Shown here: one piece after another, positions 8,094-17,056 of the stretch
Layout of the letters: every line of letters starts with the position of its first letter
How positions within the stretch are numbered: the stretch's first letter is position 1
Assembly: GCA_937990725.1 (NCBI GenBank)
Contig: CALKQS010000014.1
Location: 1-64,000, forward strand
Length of the DNA: 64,000 nucleotides
Reading direction: 5' to 3'
Source of the DNA: an uncultured Candidatus Saccharibacteria bacterium
GTDB taxonomy: Bacteria > Patescibacteriota > Saccharimonadia > Saccharimonadales > Saccharimonadaceae
Translations under genes and position numbers: made by a program
The notes under the pieces: model-generated
What the model saw: the letters and a program-made list of their open reading frames with translations, nothing else
What the model was told of the DNA's origin: nothing
Databases searched by the model: none

Positions 8094-9134
8094 ATGCTTT
8101 CATTCTTAGGGAATTTTACCGCGTCGTTTCGGGTGGCGCTTGTGATGTGGCCATTTGCTGCACTTGTGTTGACGTTGCCGCTGTTATTGGTACATTATAT
8201 CCGCTTTCGCCGGGTGGCATTTGGCCGGGTAGTCATGACGTATTTGGTAGTGCTTTATGGCTTGGCGCTGGCTGCCTTTACACTCTACCCAATGCCAGAT
8301 AATGCGGCGCGCTTTTGCGGGAGTCATCATATCCAACCGCAGCTTACACCACTGGCGTCGATTTTCGATATCTCGCATGAGGGTGTGCGGGCGTTGCTAC
8401 AGGTGGTGCTTAATGTTATTTTCTTTGTGCCACTGGGGGCGTTTTTGCGGGCGATGTATCGGGTGCGCTGGTGGACGGTGGTGGCGATTGGCCTTATGAC
8501 GTCGGTAGTGATTGAGCTGACGCAGCTCACGGGGGTGTTTGGTGTGTATCCATGTAGCTATCGGCTATTTGATGTCGATGACTTGCTGCTTAATACGAGC
8601 GGGGCACTGCTGGGTTTTTGGTCGGGTTGGCTATTGCCAAATCTTCGCGATACGGAGCGTGGAGCAACGACGATTCTTCGGCCAGGCCTTGTGCGGCGTA
8701 TCGTTGCCTTTGTCGTTGATATGACCGGAGTGGCGATTGGCTCAACAATTGTGATGGTGGCACTCACACTCTTCAATGTATTGCACTCACGGCAGTGGAC
8801 TGAACAGATGCAGATGCTGACGCAGATCGTTCCGTATGGCTTTATTGCGCTCGTGCATGCCATTCTTCCATTGGTAGCCCAGGGACGGACGCTTGGTGGC
8901 TGGCTAACGGGTATTTCGCTCGATGATCGGCCGCGAGGGTGGTTCCACCGCGTGGTATTCTATGCGGTGCGGCTGCTCTATATTGCGGTGCTGTCGATGG
9001 TGCATCTGCCGTTTGTGTCATTAATGACGCTGCTTGTCACGATCGTGCTATGGCGTCGGTATAAGCAGCTGCCCTATGTAGTGCTTGATCGGTACTGGCC
9101 GACCCACCACACACCAACCACTGATGACGAGTAA
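8094..9134 (+). CDS. VanZ-RDD fusion membrane protein
   Basis: A 346-residue multi-span protein. Residues 1 to about 185 match VanZ-type proteins: several helices with FTLYPMP in the first loop and IELTQLTGVFG followed by FDVDDLLLNTSGALLG. Residues about 195-330 look like an RDD domain (RRIVAFVVDM and later GRTLGGWLTGISL). VanZ proteins are linked to teicoplanin resistance and cell-envelope stress, RDD domains to small-molecule or ion transport, and neither has a defined reaction here. The ATG is set by the promoter 10 bases upstream. It is followed by the GH18 gene on the same strand. Confidence 0.8.
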   Translation: MLSFLGNFTASFRVALVMWPFAALVLTLPLLLVHYIRFRRVAFGRVVMTYLVVLYGLALAAFTLYPMPDNAARFCGSHHIQPQLTPLASIFDISHEGVRALLQVVLNVIFFVPLGAFLRAMYRVRWWTVVAIGLMTSVVIELTQLTGVFGVYPCSYRLFDVDDLLLNTSGALLGFWSGWLLPNLRDTERGATTILRPGLVRRIVAFVVDMTGVAIGSTIVMVALTLFNVLHSRQWTEQMQMLTQIVPYGFIALVHAILPLVAQGRTLGGWLTGISLDDRPRGWFHRVVFYAVRLLYIAVLSMVHLPFVSLMTLLVTIVLWRRYKQLPYVVLDRYWPTHHTPTTDDE

Positions 9135-9214
9135 TCTATACTACCTCACACTTTACCTATTCTGGCAAACGATATAGACTAGAAGGAGACAGCTAGCAAA
9201 AGCAAGGAGGCGAT

Positions 9215-10585
9215 ATGCGGACGGCAATGGTGAAAAGTGTACTCAGTGTCATGATGATAGCAGTCGGCTGCCAGCTGATGGCGCCAGTGCCAGCTCAGGC
9301 TGCGGAGCGGGGGACAATCTCGGTCTATGTCAGCGACGAGAATCTCCCAAAAGTGACTGACGACCATCTCAAGATGATCGATCGGCTCATTGTCCATTTT
9401 GGGCGTATTGCGGCCGATGGACACCTAACGCTTGATACGTTGCCGCACCTTAGGCAGGCGGCTACGCGACAGCGGATTCGGGCGGTTAACCCGCGTATCT
9501 CCCTTATTCTCTCAATTGGTGGTGGTAATGATGCTGCACGAAGTGAGTTCGATGCGATGGTGCGCCAAGCAAGTACCCGGCAGACCTTTGTGAGCTCTGT
9601 TAAGGAGGCGCTGCAGGCTCATCAGTTAGATGGGGTGGATATCGACTGGGAATTTCCAAAGGGGAGCCAGCAGGCTGATTTGATTGCTCTCTTGCGCGAA
9701 TTGCGCGCGGCAACGACCACCAGTGGGCATCAGCCGAGTATTTCGATGACGGGTGCACCAGCCAAGTGGTATGCTGAGCAAAATAAGTTTGCTGAGTACC
9801 AGCAGTATCTTGATCAGATTGCGATCATGACGTATGACATGCGGGGGTTTGGCTCGTTCAAGACGCACGCTGGGCACCATGCTGGGCTCTATACTGCACA
9901 TGATGACCCGCTCGACCAGAGTGCTCACTCGGCGGTGCAGCATTACCAAGCTCATGGTGCGCCAACCAATAAATTAATGATTGGGGCGGGGTGGTATAGC
10001 CGGCGGTTTACCTCAGTTCCTGAGGTGAATCATGGGCTGCACCAGCCTGTGGGGGACACCCAAAAGGCTGGCGAGTACCACACCACGTATGACCGGCTCG
10101 AGCGAGAGTGCATTAATAAGAATGGCTACACTCGCTACTGGGACGACGCAAGCAAAGCGCCCTATCTCTATAATGCTGCGCGGCGTGAATTTATTAGCTA
10201 CGACGATGCGGAATCGATGAAGTACAAGGCAGAGTATGTCCAGCAGCACAATTTGCAAGGGATTATTGTTTGGCGCTATCTTTCTGACCCGCAAAGTAAT
10301 GATGCGTTGCTGCGGCAACTTGACCAAATACTGCACAGTAACACGACACCATCGTCGACCCAGCCGCAGCTCAGCCAGCCGCAAAGCACCATACTGCCAC
10401 CAAAGGTGATGCATATCTCGCAGGCCGAGCAGTCACAGCCAAGCCAGCCGCAGCACGAGGGAGCATTGGCAGCTGCTGGTGATAATGTGCCGCTCCTCTA
10501 TTATGGCGGCGCGGCGCTGGTTGTGCTGGGTGGAGTTGGCGCGGCAATGTATATCTGGCGTCGCCGGCGTGTAAAAAGGTATTGA
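9215..10585 (+). CDS. Membrane-anchored GH18 glycoside hydrolase
   Basis: A 456-residue protein with an N-terminal signal peptide ending near AQAAE (about residue 30). The GH18 catalytic motif DxxDxDxE is intact as DGVDIDWEF (Asp139, Asp142, Asp144, Glu146; Glu is the acid). SILSIGGGND near residue 98 is the family's SxGG strand. GH18 enzymes cut GlcNAc-containing glycans by substrate-assisted catalysis as chitinases or as EndoS/EndoF-type enzymes acting on N-glycans. After the barrel come a Ser/Gln/Pro-rich linker (about 375-420), one membrane span (about 425-447) and the basic tail RRRRVKRY, so it should stay anchored on the cell surface. AAGGAGG lies 6 bases before the ATG. Confidence 0.9.
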   Translation: MRTAMVKSVLSVMMIAVGCQLMAPVPAQAAERGTISVYVSDENLPKVTDDHLKMIDRLIVHFGRIAADGHLTLDTLPHLRQAATRQRIRAVNPRISLILSIGGGNDAARSEFDAMVRQASTRQTFVSSVKEALQAHQLDGVDIDWEFPKGSQQADLIALLRELRAATTTSGHQPSISMTGAPAKWYAEQNKFAEYQQYLDQIAIMTYDMRGFGSFKTHAGHHAGLYTAHDDPLDQSAHSAVQHYQAHGAPTNKLMIGAGWYSRRFTSVPEVNHGLHQPVGDTQKAGEYHTTYDRLERECINKNGYTRYWDDASKAPYLYNAARREFISYDDAESMKYKAEYVQQHNLQGIIVWRYLSDPQSNDALLRQLDQILHSNTTPSSTQPQLSQPQSTILPPKVMHISQAEQSQPSQPQHEGALAAAGDNVPLLYYGGAALVVLGGVGAAMYIWRRRRVKRY

Positions 10586-10614
10586 CAGTGAATAGTTTAG
10601 GCAGTAAACTATTC
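10582..10614 (+). promoter_or_regulatory. marR promoter with palindromic operator
   Basis: TTGACA (10582-10587), 17 bases, TAAACT (10605-10610). A perfect 10-bp inverted repeat, GAATAGTTTA-N5-TAAACTATTC (10590-10614), covers the -10 box. This is the expected form of an autoregulatory MarR operator. ATG 10620 is 9 bases after the -10 box, with no SD. Confidence 0.88.
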
Positions 10615-10619
10615 ATTGT

Positions 10620-11090
10620 ATGAAGGTAGAAGCAAAGTCAGGTGCACAGCCGCAGCGCCTAGTATGTATTGAGAACATCACGAGCTGCTTGTTTCAGCTC
10701 AAGCAGCGCCTGGCGCACGCTCAACGCCAGACGGATCAGCAATTTGGCTTGGCACCCGTTCACTGGCATGTGCTGGGTTTATTGCATAGTGGGGCAATCG
10801 GGACGATGGGTGATGTGGCAGCAAAGCTGTGTGTCTCCAAGGGTGCAGCAACGCAGATTCTTGACGTGCTGGTGGCAAAACAGCTCGTTCAGCGCACGCC
10901 AGACCAGCACGATCGACGGGTGGTGCGCCTACAGTTGACTGCGCAAAGCCAGCAGATAACCGATCACTTCCAGCAGTATATGACGGAGACTGTTGCCGAT
11001 CTTTTTGCAGTGCTGAGCGATGCCGAGCTGGCGCAGCTCGACCAGCTTATTGATAAAGTGGTTCAGTCACAGAAGGCGGAGCGAGCATGA
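10620..11090 (+). CDS. MarR-family transcriptional repressor
   Basis: A 156-residue winged-helix protein. GDVAAKLCVSKGAATQILDV is the DNA-reading helix-turn-helix and QRTPDQHDRRVVRLQLT is the beta-wing with the DxR of MarR proteins. It overlaps the first ABC transporter gene by four bases (ATGA), so it is translationally coupled to the exporter. It probably represses the three-gene operon through the palindrome over its own -10 box until an inducer, perhaps an exporter substrate, binds. Confidence 0.92.
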   Translation: MKVEAKSGAQPQRLVCIENITSCLFQLKQRLAHAQRQTDQQFGLAPVHWHVLGLLHSGAIGTMGDVAAKLCVSKGAATQILDVLVAKQLVQRTPDQHDRRVVRLQLTAQSQQITDHFQQYMTETVADLFAVLSDAELAQLDQLIDKVVQSQKAERA

Positions 11091-12868
11091 CGTATATCTG
11101 GCGACTACTCTGGGGCTATTGGTGGCAGCTCGGGCTACTGGTTGCCGCAACGTATGGCTCGGTGATGGCAACACTTAGTTTGCCAGACTTTATGGCGGCG
11201 ATTATTAACAAGGGCATCGTTGGTGCAGATATGGCCGTTCTGTGGCATAATGGCTGGCAGATGATTGCTGTAACGCTGGCGGGTGCAGTGGGAACGATTG
11301 TGTCGGTCTTCTTTGCGACGCGGATTGCGACTGGTCTCAGTCAGCAGCTGCGCGACCAGGTGTTTGCCCGGGTGGAGGACTACGCTGTGGCGGACTTTAA
11401 CCGTTTCTCGACAGCATCGCTGATTACCCGCTCGACGAATGACATCCAGCAGATCCAATCGACGGCGATTATGCTGCTACGCATTGCCTTGATGGCACCG
11501 ATTATGGCGGTGGCTGGTCTGCAAAAGGCACTGGCCAATGCACCAAGCCTGAGCTGGATTATTGCTCTGGCGGTTGCGGTGCTTTTGGTAGTCATTATCG
11601 GGTTGTTTATTGCGGCGATGCCTCGTTTTCAGCAATTGCAGAACATGGTGGATAAGCTCAATTTAGTCGCCCGTGAGAACTTGACGGGTCTGCGCGTCGT
11701 GCGGGCCTTCCACACCGAAGCAGTCGAAGAAGTAAAATTTGATGCCGTCAACCACGAGCTGACGAAGCTCAACCTGGTAGTCAGTCGTCTGATGATGGTG
11801 ATGGAGCCAGTGATGATGCTGGTGATGAATCTCGCAAGTGTGGCGGTGGTGTGGTATGGTGCGCTGGCAATTGGCGATGGGCGCCTAGCGATTGGCAATA
11901 TGATGGCCTTTTTGCAATACGCGCTGCAGGTGATTATGTCGTTCTTGATGATCTCCATGGTGTTTATTATGGCACCGCGCGCGGCTGTGTCGGTGCGGCG
12001 GGTGGCAGAGGTGCTCGATACAAAGCCATCGATCACTGACCCGGCTGAACCTCAGCCACTGGCGCCGGGTGGCATGGGGCGGATCGAATTTCGTGATGTT
12101 ACCTTTGCCTACCCAGGGGCAGATGAGCCAGTGCTCAGTAATATTAGCTTTGTGGCGGAGCCTGGCCAGACGACGGCATTCATTGGCAGCACAGGCTCGG
12201 GCAAGTCGACATTAGTCAATTTGATTCCGCGGTTTTATGATGTGTCGGCCGGGCAGATTTTGCTTGATGGGGTAGATATCCGCAAGCTTAGGCTTACAGA
12301 TCTAGCTAGCCAGATTGGCTATGTGCCGCAAAAGGGTGTGCTGTTTCGGGGGAGTATTGCCAGTAATATTGCCTATGGCGCGCCTGAGGCCGATGAGGCG
12401 GCGATTGCTCATGCAGCAGAGGTGGCCCAGGCGAGCGACTTTATTGCCCAGCTTGATGATGGCATGGCAAGTGAGGTCGCGCAAGGTGGCACGAATGTCT
12501 CGGGTGGGCAGCGCCAGCGGCTATCGATTGCTCGAGCATTGGCCGCACAGCCCCAGGTGTATATCTTTGATGATTCGTTCTCGGCACTTGATGCACGGAC
12601 GGATGCCGCGCTGCGCCAACGGCTCGCGCAGGAGCTGGCGGGCAAGACGGTGCTGATCGTCGGGCAGCGGATTCATACAATTGCCAAAGCAGATAACATT
12701 ATTGTGCTAGATGAAGGGAAGATCGTTGGCCAAGGGCGGCACCAGGAGCTCATGAAAACCTGTGCGGTGTACCAAGAGATTGCTGCATCGCAGCTAAGCG
12801 AGCGCGAGCTAGCTGCGCTCGAGCGGCCTGCTTCGCTTGGTGCTGCCGCGCAAGGAGGGGTGCGATGA
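11087..12868 (+). CDS. Heterodimeric ABC exporter subunit with degenerate ATPase site
   Basis: A 593-residue half-transporter: a six-helix type IV exporter membrane domain (about 1-310) and a nucleotide-binding domain with Walker A GSTGSGKST (about 366) and signature VSGGQ. Walker B reads VYIFDDSFSALD, so the catalytic Glu is Asp. One degenerate site is the hallmark of heterodimeric exporters such as BmrCD, LmrCD and TM287/288. Its partner is the next gene, which overlaps by four bases. The pair probably exports drugs or lipophilic toxins, controlled by the upstream MarR. Confidence 0.92.
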   Translation: MTYIWRLLWGYWWQLGLLVAATYGSVMATLSLPDFMAAIINKGIVGADMAVLWHNGWQMIAVTLAGAVGTIVSVFFATRIATGLSQQLRDQVFARVEDYAVADFNRFSTASLITRSTNDIQQIQSTAIMLLRIALMAPIMAVAGLQKALANAPSLSWIIALAVAVLLVVIIGLFIAAMPRFQQLQNMVDKLNLVARENLTGLRVVRAFHTEAVEEVKFDAVNHELTKLNLVVSRLMMVMEPVMMLVMNLASVAVVWYGALAIGDGRLAIGNMMAFLQYALQVIMSFLMISMVFIMAPRAAVSVRRVAEVLDTKPSITDPAEPQPLAPGGMGRIEFRDVTFAYPGADEPVLSNISFVAEPGQTTAFIGSTGSGKSTLVNLIPRFYDVSAGQILLDGVDIRKLRLTDLASQIGYVPQKGVLFRGSIASNIAYGAPEADEAAIAHAAEVAQASDFIAQLDDGMASEVAQGGTNVSGGQRQRLSIARALAAQPQVYIFDDSFSALDARTDAALRQRLAQELAGKTVLIVGQRIHTIAKADNIIVLDEGKIVGQGRHQELMKTCAVYQEIAASQLSERELAALERPASLGAAAQGGVR

Positions 12869-14889
12869 GCCAGCAGTCATCTCCAAAGTCGCGCTCACCA
12901 GGGGTACGCCGCGGCCCAATGGGTGGGCCAGTCGCTGGTGGTGGCACGGAGCGAGCCAAGGACTTCCGCGGGACGGTACGCACGCTGCTGCGGTATCTGC
13001 GCGCCTTTCGTTGGCAGCTCGCCCTAGTCGTTGGCTTCACGATAATGAGTACGCTATTTGCAATTGTCAGCCCCAAGCTGCTTGGCAACGCGACCAACCA
13101 GATTGTCGATGACTACACGCGCCTGCGTACCTACGATGCTATCCACGAGAAGCTTCCTGCCGGCGCAGCGATCCCCGCGGGTATGACGGGTGAGCAATTT
13201 ATGGCATCGCCCCAGGGTAAGCAGCTGGCCGAGGCGCTACCTGCCTCGGCTCGCGAAGTCGCCAAGACGCTCGATCTCGGCACGCGCCCCACCTTCCATT
13301 ACGATGCGATCTTGCAGATTATCCTCTGGCTAGTGGGGCTCTATACGATCAGTTCACTGTTTCGCTATGGGCAGGCCTGGCTCATGACCAATATTACCCA
13401 GAAGCTGACGTACCAGCTGCGCCGCGACATCTCAGAGAAGATCAATCGCTTGCCGCTGCGCTACTTCGATACACAAACCCACGGCGAAGTCCTTAGCCGC
13501 ATTACCAACGATGTCGATACAGTAGGCCAAACGCTTACCCAAAGCCTGTCGCAAATGATGAGTGCAGTGGTGATGCTGGTCGGAATTTTGGCAATGATGC
13601 TGTCGATTAGTTGGCTGCTGACTGTGGTGGCGCTCTTGGTTGTGCCGCTGTCGATGGGGTTGATCGTTGTGATTACCAAGCGCTCACAAATGCAGTTCAT
13701 CCGCCAGCAAGATGAGCTGGGTGAGCTCAATGGCCACATTGAGGAGATGTATGCTGGCCACCAGGTGATGCGTGCCTTTCGTGGGCAGGAGCGGTCGCTG
13801 GCGACCTTTCGGCAGATTAACCAGCGGCTTTTCTCGAGCGCCTGGCAGTCGCAGTTTCTCTCTGGCTTGATGTATCCAGTGATGAATGTGGTGGGGAATA
13901 TTGGTTATGTTGGCGTGGCGGTGCTTGGTGGATGGCTGGCGATCGAGGGGAGAATTAAGATTGGCGATATTCAGGCCTTCATCCAGTATATGCAGCAGTT
14001 CAATCAGCCAATTGCCCAGACGGCGAATATTGCCAATGTGCTACAGTCGACGGCAGCTGCGGCCGAGCGAGTCTTTGAGTTTCTCAAAGAGCCGGCCGAA
14101 GCACTCGACCCTGTGCTCGCTACCACGCTGCCAGTGGTGCGCGGTGAAGTGGAGTTTCGCGATGTTGTCTTTGGCTATGATGCAAAGACGCCAGTTATTA
14201 AGCACCTCTCGGCTCATATTCGACCCGGCCAGCGGGTAGCGATTGTTGGGCCAACCGGTGCGGGCAAGACGACGCTGGTTAATCTACTAATGCGATTTTA
14301 TGATATTGACAGTGGTCAAATCCTGATTGATGGGGTGGATATTGCCCAGATGACGCGCAGCAGTGTCCGGCAGCTCTTTGGCATGGTGCTGCAAGATACG
14401 TGGCTTTTCCATGGGACGATTCGCGACAACCTGCGCTATGGCAACCCCGAGGCAAGCGAAGCTGAGCTGCTGGCGGTGGCGCGTGAGGCACATGTCGACC
14501 ATTTTGTCCGGTCGCTGCCTGGTGGCTACGACATGGTGCTCGACGAGGCCGCAACTAATATGTCGCAAGGGGAAAAGCAACTGCTAACGATTGCCCGCGC
14601 TATGCTTGCCAAGACACCGATGCTCATCTTGGACGAAGCAACCAGCTCGGTCGATACCCGCACTGAGGTGCTCATCCAACAGGCGATGGATAGGCTGATG
14701 CAGCACAAGACGAGTTTTGTCATTGCTCATCGCCTCAGCACGATCCGCGACGCCGATCTTATCCTTGTGGTAAAGGATGGTAATGTTATCGAGCAGGGCA
14801 CGCATGACGAGCTACTTGCCCAGAATGGCTTTTATGCGGAATTGTACCAGAGCCAGTTTGCGGAAGACGTCGATAAACCGACAAAGTAA
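12865..14889 (+). CDS. Heterodimeric ABC exporter subunit with intact ATPase site
   Basis: A 674-residue partner of the preceding half-transporter. A Pro/Gly-rich N-terminal extension of about 40 residues comes before helix 1, and an insert of about 60 residues lies between helices 1 and 2, so an enlarged extracellular loop is likely. Walker A is GPTGAGKTT (about 462), Walker B is MLILDEATSS with the catalytic Glu (about 591), and the signature is the altered MSQGE. Complementary degeneration of the two subunits fits one consensus and one degenerate ATP site per dimer. Confidence 0.92.
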   Translation: MSQQSSPKSRSPGVRRGPMGGPVAGGGTERAKDFRGTVRTLLRYLRAFRWQLALVVGFTIMSTLFAIVSPKLLGNATNQIVDDYTRLRTYDAIHEKLPAGAAIPAGMTGEQFMASPQGKQLAEALPASAREVAKTLDLGTRPTFHYDAILQIILWLVGLYTISSLFRYGQAWLMTNITQKLTYQLRRDISEKINRLPLRYFDTQTHGEVLSRITNDVDTVGQTLTQSLSQMMSAVVMLVGILAMMLSISWLLTVVALLVVPLSMGLIVVITKRSQMQFIRQQDELGELNGHIEEMYAGHQVMRAFRGQERSLATFRQINQRLFSSAWQSQFLSGLMYPVMNVVGNIGYVGVAVLGGWLAIEGRIKIGDIQAFIQYMQQFNQPIAQTANIANVLQSTAAAAERVFEFLKEPAEALDPVLATTLPVVRGEVEFRDVVFGYDAKTPVIKHLSAHIRPGQRVAIVGPTGAGKTTLVNLLMRFYDIDSGQILIDGVDIAQMTRSSVRQLFGMVLQDTWLFHGTIRDNLRYGNPEASEAELLAVAREAHVDHFVRSLPGGYDMVLDEAATNMSQGEKQLLTIARAMLAKTPMLILDEATSSVDTRTEVLIQQAMDRLMQHKTSFVIAHRLSTIRDADLILVVKDGNVIEQGTHDELLAQNGFYAELYQSQFAEDVDKPTK

Positions 14890-14900
14890 GATGTCTAGAG

Positions 14901-15182
14901 CTAACTACGTTTGGGTCGCTTGATGCGGGCAAGCAGGACAGCCCAATCGCCATCAGTTCTTTCGAGGACTTCAAGAATTGTATAATGACCGGTGTTTAAT
15001 TTCTCATTAAGTTTTGGCAGACCTCGACCATCTGCATCATCGCGTGTACGGTTAATTTGACGGATAACTAATTCCTCGACCTCGTAGATGACGCGACTTT
15101 TGTGCCACGATATCACTGCAATCACAGCAGAGATGATTGATATGATCAAAGAGAATAGTGCGATACCATCAGACAGAGGCAT
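14901..15182 (-). CDS. Small single-span membrane protein, unknown
   Basis: A 93-residue protein with one N-terminal membrane helix (about residues 7-26, rich in Ile/Ser/Val) and a charged C-terminal part. It starts 5 bases after the stop of the PEBP-family gene on the same strand and is presumably cotranscribed with it. No family recognised. Confidence 0.6.
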   Translation of the reverse strand: MPLSDGIALFSLIISIISAVIAVISWHKSRVIYEVEELVIRQINRTRDDADGRGLPKLNEKLNTGHYTILEVLERTDGDWAVLLARIKRPKRS

Positions 15183-15187
15183 AGTTA

Positions 15188-15649
15188 TTACCGTAAATCA
15201 AATATATCCAACGCGCCAAACTTCCCTGTTAGCATACTGCGCTCGATGATGTGCGGGGCGATTGCTTTGGAGAATTTCTTGGGGCGTGTTTTGGCGGGGA
15301 GGTCGAGCACGGTATTGAGCGCGTAGACAAAGAATTGATAGCGATGTGTCCCAAAGGCAGGGTGTGGGCCACCCCAGCCTGGTTTGCCCCAGGTAGTGGT
15401 GCCTTCGATCGCGCCGTGAGGGAGGTAGTCGCTGCCAATTTCTGTGGTGGTAGGTGGAAGATTCCAGACAATCCAGTGGTAGAAGCCGCCAATGAAGGGT
15501 GCGTCGGGGCTATAGCACACCACAGCGAGGCTCTGCGTACCATCAGGGATGTCGCTGATGGCAAGAGGTGGTCGCTGGTTGCCGCCAAAGCGCGAATAAA
15601 TCTTTGGCATCTTGGCGTTGTTGTTGAAGGCGGGGCTGGTGACTTTCAT
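15188..15649 (-). CDS. PEBP-family protein (YbhB/YbcL type)
   Basis: A 153-residue protein with the phosphatidylethanolamine-binding fold. YSPDAPFIGGFYHWIVWNLP carries the DPDAP-like ligand-pocket motif with the conserved HW, and GGPHPAFGTHRYQFFVYAL is the second family motif. Bacterial members have unclear roles; some affect lipid or kinase signalling. An upstream extension of the frame to 15769 is rejected because a TATACT box lies exactly 6 bases before the ATG at 15649. Confidence 0.88.
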   Translation of the reverse strand: MKVTSPAFNNNAKMPKIYSRFGGNQRPPLAISDIPDGTQSLAVVCYSPDAPFIGGFYHWIVWNLPPTTTEIGSDYLPHGAIEGTTTWGKPGWGGPHPAFGTHRYQFFVYALNTVLDLPAKTRPKKFSKAIAPHIIERSMLTGKFGALDIFDLR

Positions 15650-15655
15650 GTCTAT

Positions 15656-15661
15656 AGTATA
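15656..15661 (-). promoter_or_regulatory. -10 box, leaderless start of the PEBP gene
   Basis: TATACT on the minus strand, 6 bases before the ATG at 15649. A second TATAC lies 8 bases further upstream. No SD. Confidence 0.6.
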
Positions 15662-15777
15662 CCGTATACTGGTCATGCTCGCCAGAATAATTTCGATCAA
15701 ATGGCATACAAATGGGGATATGTACGGGAGAAAGCACCAAAATAAGCCAGGCAATAGCATCGTAAGCAATTATTTGC

Positions 15778-15783
15778 TATAGT
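15778..15783 (+). promoter_or_regulatory. Extended -10 box of the methyltransferase gene
   Basis: TGCTATAGT is an extended -10 element. The ATG at 15793 is 9 bases further, with no SD, so the mRNA should be leaderless or nearly so. Confidence 0.6.
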
Positions 15784-15792
15784 GGGCCAATA

Positions 15793-16416
15793 ATGATCAC
15801 CGACCAACTTCTTCGCTCTTACCCAATCATCTCTGACCAAGTGGACGAGCGCGAGCTACGGGTTTTGCTGCGTGAGCTTGAGCGGCTTCTGGGAGCTGGC
15901 TGCCAGGGGTCGGTTGTTGAATTTGGCTGTTATGTGGGGACGACGAGTTTGTTTATTCGACGCTTGCTTGATGCGTATCAGCATGCGGGAGCTTTTCACG
16001 CCTATGATTCGTTTGCTGGTTTGCCAGAAAAGTCGGCGCAGGATGCAAGCGCAGCTGGTGAGCAATTTGTGGCAGGGGAGCTTGCGGCAACGCGCAAGGG
16101 GTTCCTCCAGCAGTTCAAGAAAGCTGGCCTGCACCCACCAGTGGTGCACAAGGCGTGGTTTGCCGAGCTTACCCCGCATGATGTGCCGGAGGATATTATG
16201 TTTGCCTTTCTCGATGGCGACTACTACCAGTCGATTATGGACTCACTCCGGCTCGTAACACCGAAGCTGACGCCTGATGCGGTGCTCGTGGTGGACGATT
16301 ATGCGAACGAAGCACTACCTGGTGCGGCCCGGGCGGCTGATGAGTGGCTGCAGACGCACCCTGGATTCCGTTGCCGGGTGGAGGCGAGCTTGGCGGTTAT
16401 TACCGCAATAAAATAA
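15793..16416 (+). CDS. TylF/MycF-like SAM-dependent methyltransferase
   Basis: A 207-residue class I methyltransferase. VVEFGCYVGTTSLFI is the SAM-binding loop, and FHAYDSFAGLP is typical of the macrocin O-methyltransferase (TylF) family. FAFLDGDYYQSIMDSL and VLVVDDY supply the acidic metal or substrate residues. The family methylates sugar hydroxyls on macrolides and surface glycans; here a cell-surface sugar is a plausible but unproven target. It stands alone between divergent and convergent neighbours. Confidence 0.82.
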   Translation: MITDQLLRSYPIISDQVDERELRVLLRELERLLGAGCQGSVVEFGCYVGTTSLFIRRLLDAYQHAGAFHAYDSFAGLPEKSAQDASAAGEQFVAGELAATRKGFLQQFKKAGLHPPVVHKAWFAELTPHDVPEDIMFAFLDGDYYQSIMDSLRLVTPKLTPDAVLVVDDYANEALPGAARAADEWLQTHPGFRCRVEASLAVITAIK

Positions 16417-16462
16417 CCAACGGCAGGTACGCAGTTGGTAGAGTGATGATACTATCAAGATA

Positions 16463-16500
16463 GGGGTGTCGTCTCCGCAGAACCACGGTGACGCCACCCC
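16463..16500 (+). terminator. Strong hairpin between convergent genes
   Basis: GGGGTG-T-CGTC pairs with GACG-C-CACCCC (10 bp and one mismatch) around a 16-base loop that has an inner CCG/CGG. It sits between the 3' ends of the methyltransferase gene and the minus-strand nuclease gene. No T tract follows, so a terminator role is inferred from position alone. Confidence 0.4.
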
Positions 16501-16520
16501 GTGTCTAAATAGTAGCGGAA

Positions 16521-16901
16521 CTATTTACTGATGTCAATAATCTTCTTTGATTTTGGAATAATAATCAGCCGTTTGGCTCGCTTGATATCATGAAATTCTT
16601 TCTTAAGTCGGGCAATATTAACTGCATCGGTTATTTTCGATCGACGAAGGTCAAAAATAATGTACTCAGATTGATGAATCGCAACCTTAAATGCACGTTT
16701 GATAGTGTGTGGGCTTCGGCCGATTGGACATTTCATCTCCCACCGCTTGTTGAGCATGATGATGTCTGGTGTATGGACTCCTTTTCGTTGATCGGGTGGA
16801 ATGATTGTAATATCATAGCCTTGTTGTGTAAGATAGACAATAGTTGCATTCTCGTGGTGATGAAGAATAACTCCATTTGTTGTGATAGACCCCTGCCTCA
16901 T
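16521..16901 (-). CDS. Small PD-(D/E)XK nuclease resembling CdiA C-terminal tRNases
   Basis: A 126-residue protein. TPDIIMLNKRWEMK gives the Asp and the Glu-x-Lys of a PD-(D/E)XK nuclease core, and the following IKRAFKVAIHQSEYIIFDLR resembles the helix and strand after that core in CdiA-CT-type tRNase domains. Such domains usually form the tip of large secreted toxins or lie in phage proteins, whereas here it is a free-standing gene with no visible immunity partner. It could be a captured toxin tip, a repair or restriction nuclease, or a domesticated domain. Confidence 0.6.
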   Translation of the reverse strand: MRQGSITTNGVILHHHENATIVYLTQQGYDITIIPPDQRKGVHTPDIIMLNKRWEMKCPIGRSPHTIKRAFKVAIHQSEYIIFDLRRSKITDAVNIARLKKEFHDIKRAKRLIIIPKSKKIIDISK

Positions 16902-16993
16902 ACAAAACCATGATAGACTATTATGGTAATAATAGCAAAAATAAGCTTTTGTGATTCATCATTCAGTTTCATATTCGTGACACCTGTTATCCA

Positions 16994-17021
16994 TTGCACT
17001 TACCTCAGAACATGCTACAAT
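16994..17021 (+). promoter_or_regulatory. Promoter of the arc operon
   Basis: TTGCAC (16994-16999), 16 bases, extended TGCTACAAT (-10 at 17016-17021). A leader of about 30 bases carries AGGGGG 6 bases before the GTG of arcA. Confidence 0.7.
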
Positions 17022-17056
17022 GAAAGCATCAACTATAAGCCACACAGGGGGAAAAG

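Noticed and set aside
16426..16500. tRNA-like stretch (AGTTGGTAGAG resembles a D-arm) before the strong hairpin
   Set aside because: No matching 7-bp acceptor stem, no 5-bp anticodon stem with a 7-base loop and no T-loop consensus could be found.
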